A DNA stretch of 64,000 nt from Anaerosomatales bacterium (lineage in GTDB: Bacteria; Actinomycetota; Coriobacteriia; Anaerosomatales; Anaerosomataceae): contig JASEEU010000007.1 in the NCBI GenBank assembly GCA_030019445.1, positions 18,991-82,990 of the forward strand, written 5' to 3'. The notes beneath the pieces are model-generated. The model was given only the letters and a program-made list of their open reading frames with translations, was not told the DNA's origin and searched no databases. Made by a program: the position numbers and the translations under genes. This document shows, piece after piece, positions 53,819-64,000 of this stretch. Positions within the stretch are counted from its first letter, which is position 1, and every line of letters begins with the position of its first letter.

Positions 53819-55474
53819 GTGCGACGTTCGCGTGTGCTGTGGGCGGTGCTCGCTCTGGGCGCCGTCGTGGCTGCCGGAGGCTATCTCGGCCTGCGCGTCA
53901 TGGACGTCTCGGCACCGGGCGCGGCTCGCGTCGTGCGTCCCGACATCGACCGTTCGGTCCTTGAGACCGTCACGGTGACCCTGCCCGCACCCCTCGGCCC
54001 CGATCCATACGCCGACGGCATCAAGGTCGCGACCTTCCTCGGCGACCACACGCGCGCCTACTATGGCGAGCCACCCGTGCCCGAGCGCCTCGAGCTCATC
54101 TGGCGCGCTCGGATCGGCGGCGGGACCACCGGCGGCACCGCCTCGTCCAACGGGGGGATGGTCACCTGGTACGGCACCGGGTGGACCGGCCAGCCCGCGC
54201 TCGTGCGGGTGGACGGCAGGCTGCAGGTCGTGATCGGCGGATTCGACCACAACCTGCGTCGCATCGATGCCGAGACGGGCGACACCATCTGGACGTATGA
54301 GATGGACGACGTCATCAAGGGGAGCCCGACGGTCTTCACGATGCCCGGCACCGGGAAGCTGGCGGTCGTGTGCGGCTCGCGGCGGGGCTTCCCCCGCGGC
54401 ATGGGGGACCCGAGCATCGCGCCGGTGCGCTGCGTGGACTTCGAGACGGGCGAGGAGCTCTGGCGCCTTCCGGTGCCGCGCACGCGCTCCTACAGCCGTG
54501 ACGCCGATGGGAGCCCGCTGCTCGTAGGCGACGTGCTGTACGTCCCGGTCGAGTCGGGCTACGTCTACGCGGTCGACCCGACCACGACGGAGGCATGGAA
54601 CGGGCATCGCGTGCCTAAGATCCTGGCCGAGCGGCTCCTGCTGGGCGACGAGCGCGCCTCCAGCCACGGCGGGAACCTCGTGCTCGAGTCCTCGCCGTCC
54701 ATCATCGGCGACACTCTCTACGTGAACTCAGGCGCGGGCCACGTCTACGGCCTGCGGATGCCCGACCTCGAGGTCGTGTGGGACTTCTTCATCGGTTCGG
54801 ACATGGACGGCTCGCCCGCGGTGACCGCCGAGAACCACCTGCTCATCCCGGTGGAGCAGCAGTACATCCGGGGGAAGGGCGGCGTGTTCGAGCTCGACCC
54901 CGCAAAGGACCCTGAAGACGCTGTCGTCTGGTACTTCCCGACGGGTTCGCGCGCGTTCGCCGACTGGCAGGGCGGCGTGATCGGCTCGGCCACCGTGAAC
55001 GACGCGTACAACCCGGGCGGGCGGCTGCCGAGCCTGGTGGCCTTCTCGGCCATCGACGGCAACGTGTACGTGGTCTCGCGCCACGACCGTGCCGAGAAGA
55101 GCGTCGCCGGCCCGGACGGCACGGGGAGCCTGCCGAGCCCGCTGCTCGTCTTCAAGGACGGCATCGGCGGGGCCATCTCCACGCCGATCATCTTCCGTGA
55201 CCATCTCGTCGCCGCCGGGTACGACGCGCGCGTGCACGTGTATCGGATCACGTACTCGACCGACCAGATGGCCGAGGGCGTGCTCGTGCACAACGCGGCG
55301 GGCACGCCGTACCGCGTCGACATCGAAGAGGTGGCGACGTTCACCGGCGGCGGGACCTACGAGTCGACGCCGCTCGTCTGGCAGGGACGCATCTACATCG
55401 GCGCGCGCGACGGCTGGTTTTACTGCATCGGCGATCCCGACTACACGAGGCCGACGCCGCCTGAGGTGCCGTAG
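53819..55474 (+). CDS. PQQ-like (WD40-type) beta-propeller protein, membrane-anchored
   Basis: A 551-residue protein with an N-terminal membrane anchor (about 6-24, VLWAVLALGAVVAAGGYL) and a large propeller with repeats such as VVIGGFDHNLRRIDAETGDTIW and LYVPVESGYVYAVDP. It lacks the heme-binding and catalytic residues of PQQ dehydrogenases as far as I can see, so BamB-like scaffold or ligand-binding roles are as likely. A TACAAT -10-like element lies at 53786-53791. The GTG start follows GGGGGAGG. It is the last gene before the Trp T-box. Confidence 0.78.
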   Translation: MRRSRVLWAVLALGAVVAAGGYLGLRVMDVSAPGAARVVRPDIDRSVLETVTVTLPAPLGPDPYADGIKVATFLGDHTRAYYGEPPVPERLELIWRARIGGGTTGGTASSNGGMVTWYGTGWTGQPALVRVDGRLQVVIGGFDHNLRRIDAETGDTIWTYEMDDVIKGSPTVFTMPGTGKLAVVCGSRRGFPRGMGDPSIAPVRCVDFETGEELWRLPVPRTRSYSRDADGSPLLVGDVLYVPVESGYVYAVDPTTTEAWNGHRVPKILAERLLLGDERASSHGGNLVLESSPSIIGDTLYVNSGAGHVYGLRMPDLEVVWDFFIGSDMDGSPAVTAENHLLIPVEQQYIRGKGGVFELDPAKDPEDAVVWYFPTGSRAFADWQGGVIGSATVNDAYNPGGRLPSLVAFSAIDGNVYVVSRHDRAEKSVAGPDGTGSLPSPLLVFKDGIGGAISTPIIFRDHLVAAGYDARVHVYRITYSTDQMAEGVLVHNAAGTPYRVDIEEVATFTGGGTYESTPLVWQGRIYIGARDGWFYCIGDPDYTRPTPPEVP

Positions 55475-55486
55475 CGGGTCGCGCGC

Positions 55487-55516
55487 TTGCGCTTCTCGGC
55501 CGCGCGGTGCTATGGT
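55487..55516 (+). promoter_or_regulatory. Probable trp operon promoter
   Basis: TTGCGC (55487-55492), an 18-base spacer and TATGGT (55511-55516), directly ahead of the T-box leader. The hexamers are only moderately conserved. Confidence 0.45.
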
Positions 55517-55522
55517 GTCCGG

Positions 55523-55815
55523 CAACCACACACGTGGCCTGTGACGGGGAAGAGTATCCCGGTCGAGTCGCTTGAGAGAGTCGGGGACGGTGGAAACCCG
55601 ACGTGACCGATCGGTGAGAATGGGCCCCTGAGGCTTCGGGACAACGGCGACACGCCTACTAGTCCCGACGGGATCCCCGCCGATAGAAGGGGCCGGGTAT
55701 CGGAGCCGGAAGGTTCCCGTACCGCAGGATTCGAGTGGGCCCGCCGGTCATGGCGGGTCAACAAGGGTGGCACCGCGAGATGACCTCTCGTCCCTTGAGG
55801 GACGGGAGGTTTTTG
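55523..55815 (+). promoter_or_regulatory. T-box leader, Trp specifier TGG
   Basis: Stem I contains AGAGAG (about 55575-55580), GGTGGAAACCCG and the specifier triplet TGG (55621-55623) after GTGAGAA, followed by CCCCTGAGG. The T-box AGGGTGGCACCGCG is at 55764-55777. A perfect terminator follows. Uncharged tRNA-Trp should stabilise the antiterminator and allow trpE transcription. The leader shares its layout with the Leu T-box at 13.1-13.4 kb. Confidence 0.93.
55784..55814 (+). terminator. Trp T-box terminator
   Basis: CCTCTCGTCCC (55784-55794), loop TTGA, GGGACGGGAGG (55799-55809), then TTTTT. The stem has one G-U pair. The 5' arm overlaps the sequence just after the T-box motif, as required for the mutually exclusive antiterminator. 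Confidence 0.9.
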
Positions 55816-55847
55816 TGTTCTCCGGGCTGCCGAGAAGGGTGGAAGCG

Positions 55848-57346
55848 ATGCTGCTACCAGGCAAGGACGAGTTCGTGCGACTGGCCGCCGACCACGACGT
55901 GGTCCCGGTGGCGCGCGAGCTCTACGCGGATCTCACCACGCCCATCTCGGCGTTCCTGTCTCTGGCCGAGGACGCCGAGAACGCCTTCCTCCTCGAGAGC
56001 GTCGTGGGCGGGGAGCAGCTGGCGCGCTACTCGTTCCTCGGTATCGGTGGCAGCGCCGTGGTGACGGCGCGCGACGGCGTCGCCACGGTGATGCGCGACG
56101 GTCACAGCAAGGACCTGCCGGCGGCCGACCCGCTTGCGGTCGTGGCCGCCGAGCTGCGCGCGGGCACCGTCGCGCACGTGCCCGGCCTCCCGCGCTTCGT
56201 CGGCGGCGCCGTCGGCTTCGTCGGCTACGAGGTCGCCGCGGGGTTCGAGCGGGTGCCGCGGCACGACGTGGATGAGATCGGCGCCCCCGATCTGGCTTTC
56301 ATGCTCACCGACGTCGTCGTCGGCTTCGATCACGCGCGGCGCGTCATGCAGGTGATCGCGCCCACGCGCCCCGGCGATGAGCCGGAGGCCGCGTACGGTG
56401 CCGCGGTGGCGCGCATCGACGCGCTGCTGGAGCGGCTGGCCGCGGGACCCGCCGGCGCGTCGCTCGGCGCGGTGGGGACGAGCGCGCCGGTCCCGCTCGT
56501 CGAGCGCACGACGCGCGACGAGTTCGTCTCGCAGGTCGTCTCGGCCAAGGAGCACATCGCCGCGGGAGACATCTTCCAGGTGGTCCTCTCGCAGCGCTTC
56601 TCGGCGCCCTTCTCCGGCGATGGCGTCGACCTGTATCGCGTGCTGCGCGCAGTCAACCCGTCGCCGTACATGTTCTACATCCGCACGCCCGCCGTGACGC
56701 TCGTGGGCTCGAGCCCCGAGCCGCTCGTGCGCGTGGAAGGCGATACGGCACTCACGCGGCCGCTCGCCGGCACGCGGCCGCGCGGCGTCGACCTGGCCGA
56801 GGACGGGCGGCTGCGCGCGGACCTGCTCGCCGACGAGAAGGAGCGCGCCGAGCACGTCATGCTCGTCGACCTCGGTCGCAACGACCTCGGACGCGTATGC
56901 GTGCCGGGCAGCGTGCGCGTCGACGAGCTCATGGAGGTCGAGTACTACTCGCACGTCATGCACATCGTGAGCAACGTGACCGGCACATTGGCCGAGGGGA
57001 AGACGGCGTTCGACGCCCTGCGCGCGACGTTCCCCGCGGGCACCGTCTCGGGCGCGCCCAAGATCCGCGCGATGGAGATCATCCGGGAGCTCGAGCCGGC
57101 CGCTCGCGGGCCGTACGCGGGCACCGTGGGCTACGTGGGGCTCGATGGGGCGATGGACATGTGCATCACCATCCGCACGGTGATGCTCGCCGACGGCACG
57201 GCGTACCTGCAGTCCGGCGCCGGCATCGTGGCGGACTCCGATCCCGAACGGGAGTACGAGGAGACGCTGCACAAGGCCCGGGCGCTCCACCATGCGCTGG
57301 AACTCGCCGAAGGCATGCACACATCTCCCGAAAGCGGGATGGGCGC

Positions 57347-57350
<4 letters not shown>
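55848..57350 (+). CDS. trpE: Anthranilate synthase component I
   Basis: A 500-residue chorismate-using enzyme: FLLESVVGGEQLARYSFLG, the chorismate-binding VVLSQRFSAPF, NPSPYMFYIRTPAVTLVGSSPEPLVRV (in parts), TRPLAGTRPRG, ERAEHVMLVDLGRNDLGRV and TFPAGTVSGAPKIRAMEII. The N-terminal region retains a LLES-type tryptophan-feedback segment. The start at 55848 has AAGGGTGG upstream and lies after the terminator, while the longer frame would begin inside the T-box. Confidence 0.96.
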
Positions 57351-59034
<1,684 letters not shown>

Positions 59035-59038
<4 letters not shown>

Positions 59039-59841
59039 GCTTCCTGGAGACGATCGTGGGGCGGCGGCGCGAGCGCGTGTTGGCCGAGTACGGCAGGCTG
59101 TCGCCGGCCGACCGCGAGCGGCTGGCGTGCTGCGCGCGGCCGGTGCGCGACTTCGCCGCCGCACTGCGCGACCGGGTCGACGTCGCCGTGATCGCCGAGG
59201 TGAAGAAGTGCTCGCCGAGCGCCGGGGCCATCGCGCCTGAATGCGAGGCGTCCAAGCAGGCGCTCGCATACCAGTACGGTGGGGCGGCCGCGGTCTCGGT
59301 CCTGACCGAGCCGTCGGTGTTCGGCGGAAGCTTCGCCGACCTCTCGGACGTGGCCGATGCCGTGGACGTCCCCGTGCTCTGCAAGGATTTCGTGGTCGAC
59401 CCCGTGCAGCTGTTCGTGGCGCGCGGGCACGGCGCGGACGCGGTCCTGCTCATCGTGAGCGTGCTCGGCCGCCTCACGCGCGAGTACGCGGACGTGGCCG
59501 AGACGCTCGGCCTGACGCCGGTCGTGGAGGTCGTGCACGAAGACGAGCTCGACATCGCGCTGGGCGTGCGTGCGGGAGTCATCGCGGTGAACAGCCGCGA
59601 CCTGCGCACGCTCGAGGTCGACCGCGATCGGGCGCGCGCGGTGATGGAGGCCACGGAGCGTTTCGATGTGACGCGCATCGCCGCCAGCGGGGTGCGCACA
59701 CGTGCGGATGTCGAGGCGGCCGCCGAGATGGGAGCTCACGCCGTGCTCGTCGGCGAGACGCTCATGCGCGCGCCGTTCCCGGAGGAGATGGTGGGGGAGC
59801 TGACGGGCGTCGAGCGGATCGCGCCCGAGGTGGACGAGTGA
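59035..59841 (+). CDS. trpC: Indole-3-glycerol phosphate synthase
   Basis: A 268-residue TIM barrel: VIAEVKKCSPSAGAIAP with the catalytic lysines, YQYGGAAAVSVLTEPSVFGGSF, PVLCKDFVVDPVQLFVARGHGADAVLLI (in parts), and GVIAVNSRDLRTLEVD. It closes the indole ring from CdRP. It is monofunctional; trpF is separate. The GTG at 59035 overlaps the trpGD stop. Confidence 0.95.
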
Positions 59842-59907
59842 GCACGCGGCGGCCGTTCGGCCAGCCGCCGAGGTTTCGGGGCGACGCCCCGGGAAGGGAG
59901 CACGATC

Positions 59908-61272
59908 ATGGGTAGCGACAAGACGAGGTTCGGGCTCGATGAGACCAGGATCCCCGAGGCCTGGTACAACGTGATACCCGACCTGAAGACTCCGCCGGCC
60001 CCGCCCAAGGTGGTCACGCCCGACGGCACGGAGCTCGGACCGGACCAGATCGGCGAGGTCATGGCCTCGCTATTCCCGATGGAGTGCCTCAAGCAGGAGT
60101 CCTCGCCGGAGCGTTGGATCGACATCCCCGGCGCGGTCATCGACGTCTACAAGACGTACCGTCCCTCGCCGCTTCTGCGCGCGCGACAGCTCGAGCGCGT
60201 GCTCGGCCTGCCCGAGGGCATCAAGATCTTCTACAAGTACGAGGGCGTGAGCCCGGCGGGGTCGCACAAGCCCAACACCGCCATCCCGCAGGCGTACTAC
60301 AACAAGCAGGAAGGCATCACCAAGATCTCCACCGAGACCGGCGCGGGCCAGTGGGGCAGCGCGCTCTCTATCGCCGGCGCGCTCTACGGCATCGACGTCG
60401 AGGTCTACATGGTCAAGGTCAGCTACGAGCAGAAGCCGTACCGCCGCATCCTCATGGAGACGTACGGCGCCACCGTTCATGCGTCACCCACGAACCTGAC
60501 CGACGCGGGGCGCCACGTGCTGGCCATGGACCCGGACTCCACCGGCTCGCTCGGCATCGCGATCTCGGAGGCGGTCGAGGTGGCCGCCAAGAACCCCGAC
60601 ACCCACTACTCGCTCGGCTCCGTGCTCAACCACGTCTGCCTGCATCAGACGGTCATCGGGCTCGAGGCCATCGAGCAGATGGCGCTCGCCGACGAGGAGC
60701 CCGACGTGGTCATCGGCTGCGTGGGCGGCGGCTCCAACTTCGCCGGACTCGCGTTCCCGTACTACCACCGCAAGCTCGAGGGCAAGAGCAACGCGCGGTT
60801 GCTTGCGGTCGAGCCCAAGGCGTGCCCGACGCTCACCGCAGGTGAGTACCGCTACGATTTGGGCGATGAGGCGGGCATGACGCCGCAGATGCTCATGTAC
60901 ACGCTCGGCCATGACTTCGTGCCCGCCGGCATCCACGCGGGCGGTCTGCGCTACCACGGCGATTCGCCGCTCGTGAGCCAGCTCGTGCACGAGGGCGAGG
61001 CCGAGGCGGTCGCGGTGCACCAGACCGCGTGCTTCGAGGCGGCGGTGCAGTTCGCGCGCGCCGAGGGGATCCTGCCGGCGCCCGAGTCGAGCCACGCGAT
61101 CCGCGCCGCCATCGACGAGGCGCTCGCCGCGCGGGAAGCGGGCGAGGACCGCGTCGTCCTGTTCAACCTGTCCGGTCACGGCCACTTCGATCTTGCCGCG
61201 TACGAGGCGTACAACGCCGGTGCGCTGCAGGACTACGACTTCGCCGCCGGCACCACGCTCTGCGAGGAGTAG
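59908..61272 (+). CDS. trpB2: TrpB2-type tryptophan synthase beta chain
   Basis: A 454-residue PLP enzyme of the TrpB2 group, longer than TrpB1 and with a different N-terminus (IPEAWYNVIPDLKTPPAPP). The PLP lysine is K121 in GVSPAGSHKPNTAIPQAYY; STETGAGQWGSALSIAGALYG and GCVGGGSNFAGLAFPYY are further signatures. TrpB2 proteins often work without TrpA on free indole or use phosphoserine. A normal trpB follows in the same operon, so this is probably an indole-salvage or backup enzyme. The start is preceded by GGGAAGGGAG. Confidence 0.93.
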   Translation: MGSDKTRFGLDETRIPEAWYNVIPDLKTPPAPPKVVTPDGTELGPDQIGEVMASLFPMECLKQESSPERWIDIPGAVIDVYKTYRPSPLLRARQLERVLGLPEGIKIFYKYEGVSPAGSHKPNTAIPQAYYNKQEGITKISTETGAGQWGSALSIAGALYGIDVEVYMVKVSYEQKPYRRILMETYGATVHASPTNLTDAGRHVLAMDPDSTGSLGIAISEAVEVAAKNPDTHYSLGSVLNHVCLHQTVIGLEAIEQMALADEEPDVVIGCVGGGSNFAGLAFPYYHRKLEGKSNARLLAVEPKACPTLTAGEYRYDLGDEAGMTPQMLMYTLGHDFVPAGIHAGGLRYHGDSPLVSQLVHEGEAEAVAVHQTACFEAAVQFARAEGILPAPESSHAIRAAIDEALAAREAGEDRVVLFNLSGHGHFDLAAYEAYNAGALQDYDFAAGTTLCEE

Positions 61273-61273
61273 G

Positions 61274-61918
61274 GTGACTCGAACGCGCATCAAGATCTGC
61301 GGGCTCACCACTCCCGAGGACGCGCTGTCGGCGGTCTCGGCAGGCGCCGACGCCCTCGGGGTGGTGCTCGCCGCGAGCCCGCGCGAGGTCTCGATCGAGC
61401 AGGCCTCGTGCGTGTTCGCACGCATCCCGCCGTTCGTGACGCGCGTGGGCGTCTTCGTGGACGCGCGGCCGGCGTTCGTGGCCGAGGCGGCCGAGGTGCT
61501 CGGGCTGCACCTCGCGCAGTTCCACGGCGACGAGTCGCCGGAAGCGTGTGCGGCAGCCCCCGTGCCGGTCGTCAAAGCGGTGCGGGTGGCCGAGACGACC
61601 GATGTCGCCTCCGCGCTCGAGCCCTATCGCGACGCGGCAGCGGCCTTCCTGCTCGACACGTACGTCCCCGGCGCTCCGGGCGGCACCGGCGTCGCCTTCG
61701 ACTGGAAACGCGCCGGGGAGGCGCCCGCATGGGCCAGGACCGTCCTGGCGGGCGGCCTCACGCCCGTCAACGTGGCCGATGCCATCCGCACGGCGCGGCC
61801 GTACGCCGTGGACGTCTCCTCGGGGGTCGAGGAGCGTCCGGGCCACAAGGACGCGCACGCCATCCGCGCGTTCGTCGCAGCTGTCCGATCCGCCGATGAG
61901 GAGGAACCTGATGTCTGA
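61274..61918 (+). CDS. trpF: Phosphoribosylanthranilate isomerase
   Basis: A 214-residue TIM barrel: [28 protein letters not shown] (in parts), [49 protein letters not shown], and [17 protein letters not shown]10 in the CGL motif and the aspartate of the DTY segment match the catalytic pair. The GTG at 61274 lies one base after the trpB2 stop. Confidence 0.95.
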   Translation: MTRTRIKICGLTTPEDALSAVSAGADALGVVLAASPREVSIEQASCVFARIPPFVTRVGVFVDARPAFVAEAAEVLGLHLAQFHGDESPEACAAAPVPVVKAVRVAETTDVASALEPYRDAAAAFLLDTYVPGAPGGTGVAFDWKRAGEAPAWARTVLAGGLTPVNVADAIRTARPYAVDVSSGVEERPGHKDAHAIRAFVAAVRSADEEEPDV

Positions 61919-63146
61919 CGTGCTCCTGCCCTCCGCCGAGATGGCGTACGCGAGCCCCGACGCGAGCGGCTTCTTCGGCCCCTACGGGGGGACGTTCGTG
62001 CCCGAGACCGTCATGCCGGCGCTCGCCGAGCTTTCGGCAGCCTACGACGAGGCCTCGGCCGATCCCGCCTTCCGCGAGGAGCTCGCCTACCTTCTCGGCG
62101 ACTACGTCGGCCGTCCGTCGCCGCTCTACCGCGCCGACCGGCTCGCCGGGGCGGTCGGCCTCGGGCGCGTCTACCTGAAGCGCGAGGACCTCAACCACAC
62201 GGGTGCGCACAAGATCAACAACACCATCGGCCAGTGCCTGCTCGCCCGGCGCATGGGCAAGCGCCGCGTGATCGCCGAGACGGGCGCCGGCCAGCACGGC
62301 GTGGCCACCGCCACCACGGCGGCGCTCATGGGGCTCGAGTGCGCGGTCTTCATGGGCACCGAGGACATCCGTCGCCAGGCGCTCAACGTCTACAAGATGC
62401 GGCTGCTCGGCGCCGAGGTCGTGGGCGTCGACGAAGGCAGCGCCACGCTCGCCGACGCCGTCACCGCGGCGCTGCGCCACTGGGTGGAGCGCGTGGACGA
62501 CACCTTCTACGTCATCGGCTCGGCGGTGGGGCCGCATCCCTACCCGGTCATGGTGCGCGACTTCCAGAGCGTCATCGGCACGGAGACGCTCGCGCAGCTG
62601 GCCGAGAAGGACGTCGGGCACGTGGACGCGGTCGTGGCGTGCGTGGGCGGTGGGTCCAACGCCATCGGCATGTTCTACCCCTTCCTGCGCGACGTGCCCG
62701 AGGGCGAGCGGCCGCTGCTCGTAGGGGCCGAGGCGGCCGGCCTCGGCATCGAGACGCCCCGGCACGGTGCGGCGCTCACCAAGGGCTCGCCCGGCGTCAT
62801 GCACGGCTTCTACAGCTACCTGCTGCAAGACGAGGCGGGGAACCCCCTGGAGGCGTACTCGATCTCGGCGGGGCTCGACTATCCGGGCGTCGGCCCGGAG
62901 CACAGCCACCTCAAAGACGCGGGGCTCGTGCGCTACGACGCCGTGAGCGATGCCGAGGCGCTTGAGGCGTTCGCGCTGCTCACCCATACCGAAGGCATCA
63001 TCCCGGCTATCGAGAGCAGTCACGCCCTCGCGCTGCTGCCGCGCCTGGCCGCAGAGCTCGGGCCCGACGCCACGGTCGTCGTGAACGTCTCCGGCCGCGG
63101 CGATAAGGACATGGACATCGTGCGCGAAGCCGGTCTCGGTGCCTGA
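61911..63146 (+). CDS. trpB: Tryptophan synthase beta chain (TrpB1)
   Basis: A 411-residue canonical beta subunit: [22 protein letters not shown] lysine K101 in [51 protein letters not shown] and [14 protein letters not shown]. It joins indole from TrpA with serine. The ATG at 61911 has AGGAGG upstream and overlaps trpF by 8 bases. Confidence 0.97.
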   Translation: MSDVLLPSAEMAYASPDASGFFGPYGGTFVPETVMPALAELSAAYDEASADPAFREELAYLLGDYVGRPSPLYRADRLAGAVGLGRVYLKREDLNHTGAHKINNTIGQCLLARRMGKRRVIAETGAGQHGVATATTAALMGLECAVFMGTEDIRRQALNVYKMRLLGAEVVGVDEGSATLADAVTAALRHWVERVDDTFYVIGSAVGPHPYPVMVRDFQSVIGTETLAQLAEKDVGHVDAVVACVGGGSNAIGMFYPFLRDVPEGERPLLVGAEAAGLGIETPRHGAALTKGSPGVMHGFYSYLLQDEAGNPLEAYSISAGLDYPGVGPEHSHLKDAGLVRYDAVSDAEALEAFALLTHTEGIIPAIESSHALALLPRLAAELGPDATVVVNVSGRGDKDMDIVREAGLGA

Positions 63147-63942
63147 GCGGGCCACATCGCGCCTGACCGCGGCGTTCCGGCGGGGCCGGCCGGCGCTCGT
63201 CGCGTACCTCATGGCGGGCTACCCGGACCGCGCGGGCTCGCTCGCCGCGCTGCGGGCGACGGCGGCGGCGGGCGCGGACGTCATCGAGCTGGGCGTGCCG
63301 TACGGCGACCCGCTCGCCGACGGTCCGGTGATCGCCGAGGCCGCACGCGTGGCGCGCGAGGCCGAGACGGGATTCGGCCTGGCGCATGCGCTCCAGGTGG
63401 CCGAGGCGTTCGGTCGCGACCCGGGAGTGGAGGAGCCGCCGCCGGTCGTGGTCATGACGTACCTGAACCCGCTCATGCGGTTCGGCCTTGCGCGAGCCGC
63501 CGAGCGGATGCGCGAAGCGGGGGTCGCGGGCGTCATCGTCCCGGACATGCCGCCGGAGGCCGCCGCGCCGTGGCTCGCGGTCGCCGACGGGGTCGACACC
63601 GTCTTCCTGGCGGCGCCGACATCCACGCCCGAGCGCCTCGCGGTGGTGACGAGCGCCTCAGCGGGCTTCGTGTACTGCGTGAGCAGCCTCGGCGTGACCG
63701 GCGAGCGCGCCGAGGTGGCGGCGGGCGTGGGGGAGCTCGTCGGGCGGATCCGCGAGCGGACTGGGCTGCCGGTGGCGGTCGGCTTCGGCGTGGGCTCGGC
63801 CGAGCAGGCGGCCGAGGTCGCCCGCATCGCCGATGGCGTCATCGTCGGGAGTGCGCTCGTCAGACGTCAGGACGACGCCGCGAGACTCGGCGCGTTCGTC
63901 GCACAGCTGGCCGAGGCGGTGCACGGGGCGAGAAGCGCCTGA
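63139..63942 (+). CDS. trpA: Tryptophan synthase alpha chain
   Basis: A 267-residue TIM barrel releasing indole from IGP. The catalytic E50 and D61 lie in [53 protein letters not shown] and [12 protein letters not shown] complete the family signatures. The GTG start at 63139 overlaps trpB by 8 bases. The last 58 bases of the window after it hold no recognisable feature. Confidence 0.96.
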   Translation: MPERATSRLTAAFRRGRPALVAYLMAGYPDRAGSLAALRATAAAGADVIELGVPYGDPLADGPVIAEAARVAREAETGFGLAHALQVAEAFGRDPGVEEPPPVVVMTYLNPLMRFGLARAAERMREAGVAGVIVPDMPPEAAAPWLAVADGVDTVFLAAPTSTPERLAVVTSASAGFVYCVSSLGVTGERAEVAAGVGELVGRIRERTGLPVAVGFGVGSAEQAAEVARIADGVIVGSALVRRQDDAARLGAFVAQLAEAVHGARSA

Positions 63943-64000
63943 AGACCCCGCTCGACCCCTCGAGACACCGTTCATCGCCGACTTTCCGGCAGACGGCGCT

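Overview
The window is a GC-rich bacterial chromosome segment with no phage, transposon, CRISPR, rRNA or tRNA gene. Several features point to an anaerobic actinobacterial-type lineage, probably Coriobacteriia or the OPB41/Anaerosomatales group: high GC, frequent GTG starts, T-box attenuators, a short HisG paired with HisZ, and many multiheme c-type cytochromes. That placement is inference from content and style; no marker gene was compared.

Layout. 1-6.9 kb is miscellaneous: a truncated membrane protein, two TetR regulators with visible operators, a membrane-protein gene interrupted by an in-frame UGA, an ICMT-like methyltransferase overlapping an iron-sulfur flavoprotein, a GNAT acetyltransferase, an NAD-type isocitrate dehydrogenase and an AcuC-like deacetylase. 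6.95-13.1 kb holds two tandem multiheme cytochrome genes, with about 43 and 13 heme motifs. Each is preceded by the same promoter, with a CRP-type palindrome nested between -35 and -10, and by the same folded leader RNA. 13.1-24.1 kb is a branched-chain amino acid and serine operon (ilvD-ilvB-ilvN-ilvC-aminotransferase-serA-leuA-leuC) behind a T-box leader whose specifier reads as CTC (Leu). 24.1-31.8 kb is an electron-transfer and envelope island lying between leuC and leuD: an O-antigen-ligase-like protein, an anchored TPR protein, an anchored NHL propeller, a secreted hexaheme cytochrome and two membrane-anchored dodecaheme cytochromes. 31.8-36 kb resumes the pathway with leuD-leuB-ilvE-cimA. 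36-41.5 kb carries a FAH-family hydrolase, a membrane protein behind an FNR-like site, a YerC/TrpR-like repressor and dnaE. 41.5-50.9 kb is a histidine operon (hisZ-G-D-C-B-H-A-F, two membrane proteins, hisI-hisE). 50.9-55.5 kb encodes a degenerate M48 protease, an HtrA-like protease with an FHA-like tail and a PQQ-type propeller. 55.5-63.9 kb is a Trp T-box (TGG specifier) with trpE-trpGD fusion-trpC-trpB2-trpF-trpB-trpA.

Together the window encodes Leu/Val/Ile (Ile probably through citramalate), Ser, His and Trp synthesis, interleaved with two cytochrome loci. The most novel parts are the giant cytochrome with a C-terminal F5/8 (discoidin-like) domain, its shortened tandem duplicate, and the covarying leader RNA shared by both. 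That RNA looks like a riboswitch-type element, and I could not match it to a known class.
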